NCBI RefSeq assembly: GCF_011764445.1
Contig: NZ_BLPG01000001.1
Location: 3,100,001-3,164,000 of the forward strand
Direction: 5' to 3'
Length of the DNA: 64,000 nucleotides
From: Phytohabitans rumicis
Lineage (GTDB): Bacteria > Actinomycetota > Actinomycetes > Mycobacteriales > Micromonosporaceae
The translations under genes were made by a program, and so were the position numbers. Each line of letters starts with the position of its first letter. Position 1 is the first letter of the stretch. Shown piece after piece: positions 63,054-64,000 of the stretch. A model generated the notes under the pieces. It saw only the letters and a list, made by a program, of their open reading frames with translations, was not told the origin of the DNA and did no database searches.

Positions 63054-63137
63054 CTCGATCAAGGAATCCGCCGTCGATCAAGGGCGAATGGTCGTGGTTT
63101 GGAGATCAAACCACGACCATTCGCCCTTGATCGACGC
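63054..63137. repeat. GATCAAGG nested palindrome, copy 7
   Basis: The left arm has two blocks and the right arm one. The core is GAATGG/CCATTC, a third variant that again pairs perfectly. It lies 56 bases beyond the stop of the beta-helix gene at the right edge. Between copies 6 and 7 (62971-63053) is GC-rich sequence without features. Confidence 0.9.
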
Positions 63138-63192
63138 AGCGCCGCAGCGCGGGGCCGGGGCGCCGCGCGGCCCCGGGCCGCGCGGGCGGGGG

Positions 63193-64000
63193 TTACAGCG
63201 CGGGGGGTACGGGTTTGCCGTCGTCCCAGACGTTGTTGCGCCACACGTTGCCGGACTTGGAGCCGTCGAACGAGGTGATCGGGCCGTATGTGCCGCACTT
63301 GCCGTTCTTGCCGCGCTGGAAGACGTTGTTGGTGAACACGATGCCCTGCACCTGCGTGCCGTACGGCTTCTTGGTGTCCATCCCGCCGTACGCGCAGTAC
63401 GGCGTGTTCTCCGACGCGACGAAGAGGTTGCGGTCGAACGTGTAGTTCGAGTTGGCCGAGAAGTCACCGAAGATGGCCGCGTTCGCGCTGCACCCACCGC
63501 TGGAGTTGCCCGGGTGGTCGCAGGCCAGCGTGTTGTGGATCAGCCGGATGTTGCTGCCCCCGTTGGACAGGAACGCGTCCAGGTGCCAGTCTTCGCCGTC
63601 CGGCATGTACTGCGCGTGCAGCCACGAGTCCTGGATCAGGCAGTTGCTGCGGCAGTTCACGTTGGTCTGGCCGCCACGGATCTCGGTCCGCAGGACGGTG
63701 ATGTTCTCGAACGCCACCGTGTGCGTCTGGCCGGTGCCGCCGTCGATCTCGCTGTCCTCGATCCGCACCGATCCGCTGCCTTCGGAGATGATCTGGCCGT
63801 TGATGCGGCTCTTCTTGATCACCACGTTCTTGGCCTTGACCGCGATGTCGCATTTGATGGTCTTGGCCTCGATGACCGTGTTGGCCTTGGTGATCGTGCA
63901 CGACCCGGAATACGCCTTGAGGCTCGTGCCCGAGGGCACGCCGGTGTTGCCCGCGTTGGGAAACCCGCTCCGGGACGGTGGCTCTGAATCGGCCGGCGCG
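63193..64000 (-). CDS. Parallel beta-helix secreted protein, N-terminus beyond the window
   Basis: The frame is open from the right edge and ends at 63193. The visible 268 residues begin in a Pro/Ser linker (DSEPPSRSGFPNAGNTG), followed by PSGTSLKAYSGSCTITKANT and a ladder of short strands (AVKAKNVVIKKSRINGQI, GSVRIEDSEIDGG, NVNCRSNCLIQDSWLHAQY, SNIRLIHNTLACD, NYTFDRNLFVAS). The plan matches the protein at 52841-54172 from the PAGTSL-type motif onward. Several cysteine pairs suggest disulfides in the secreted form. It is convergent with the deacetylase-like gene, so both may act on the same surface polymer. Confidence 0.85.
   Translation of the reverse strand, partial: APADSEPPSRSGFPNAGNTGVPSGTSLKAYSGSCTITKANTVIEAKTIKCDIAVKAKNVVIKKSRINGQIISEGSGSVRIEDSEIDGGTGQTHTVAFENITVLRTEIRGGQTNVNCRSNCLIQDSWLHAQYMPDGEDWHLDAFLSNGGSNIRLIHNTLACDHPGNSSGGCSANAAIFGDFSANSNYTFDRNLFVASENTPYCAYGGMDTKKPYGTQVQGIVFTNNVFQRGKNGKCGTYGPITSFDGSKSGNVWRNNVWDDGKPVPPAL

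Noticed and set aside
15285-63137. CRISPR array interpretation of the GATCAAGG repeats
   Set aside because: The copies are palindromic, dispersed over 48 kb and lack regular spacers, and no cas genes are present.

Overview
This 64 kb window is chromosomal DNA from a very GC-rich actinomycete, most likely a member of the Micromonosporaceae (Phytohabitans/Actinoplanes/Dactylosporangium type). Evidence for this is the GC-saturated third codon positions, frequent GTG starts, dense start/stop overlaps, and typical actinobacterial genes: large NAD-dependent glutamate dehydrogenase, crotonyl-CoA reductase, LacI-controlled sugar ABC operons and DivIVA-like coiled-coil proteins. I see no rRNA, tRNA, CRISPR array, prophage or intact IS. 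The genus is inference.

Layout. (1) 1-1865: the 5' end of an enoyl-CoA hydratase, two DUF6232-like membrane proteins and a dimethylarginine dimethylaminohydrolase. (2) 15154 down to 1856, minus strand: a LacI-led run of eleven tightly coupled genes (LacI, two sugar permeases, binding lipoprotein, two ADP-ribosylglycohydrolase-family enzymes, ribokinase-like kinase, a glycosidase-like/formylglycine-enzyme-like fusion, a secreted esterase with a propeller, a CoA-transferase and a CitE-type lyase). Its regulator carries its own LacI-type operators at its start. (3) 15.7-22.7 kb: YccF, a second ribokinase with an ABC ATPase, an ABC exporter pair, and a divergent ROK regulator/NagZ pair. (4) 22.9-29.1 kb: small membrane and regulatory genes (VanZ-like, DCC, TetR, GntR, FAH hydrolase, XRE, NTF2, GNAT). 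(5) 29.2-36.1 kb: the large glutamate dehydrogenase and a lipoprotein penicillin-binding protein. (6) 50.9 down to 36.6 kb, minus strand: thiolase, MeaB, two ABC ATPases, Asp23, a B12-dependent mutase, two giant FtsX permeases, a thioredoxin-TPR protein and an arginase-family enzyme. (7) 50.9-52.8 kb, plus strand: methylmalonyl-CoA epimerase and crotonyl-CoA carboxylase/reductase. Regions 6 and 7 together give much of an ethylmalonyl-/methylmalonyl-CoA route. (8) 52.8-64 kb: two parallel beta-helix secreted proteins, two DivIVA-like proteins, an AI-2E-type permease and a 1,300-residue secreted deacetylase-like protein.

Two features dominate the non-coding DNA. The first is several families of palindromic elements at gene ends. 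They include seven copies of a nested GTCGATCAAGG palindrome and a GCAAGGAAGGGCCC hairpin found once between genes and once in frame inside an enzyme gene. The second is a set of at least fourteen apparent frameshifts across eleven genes. Each is repaired by restoring one base to a short C or G run, so I treat those genes as single CDSs and suspect consensus error rather than gene decay.
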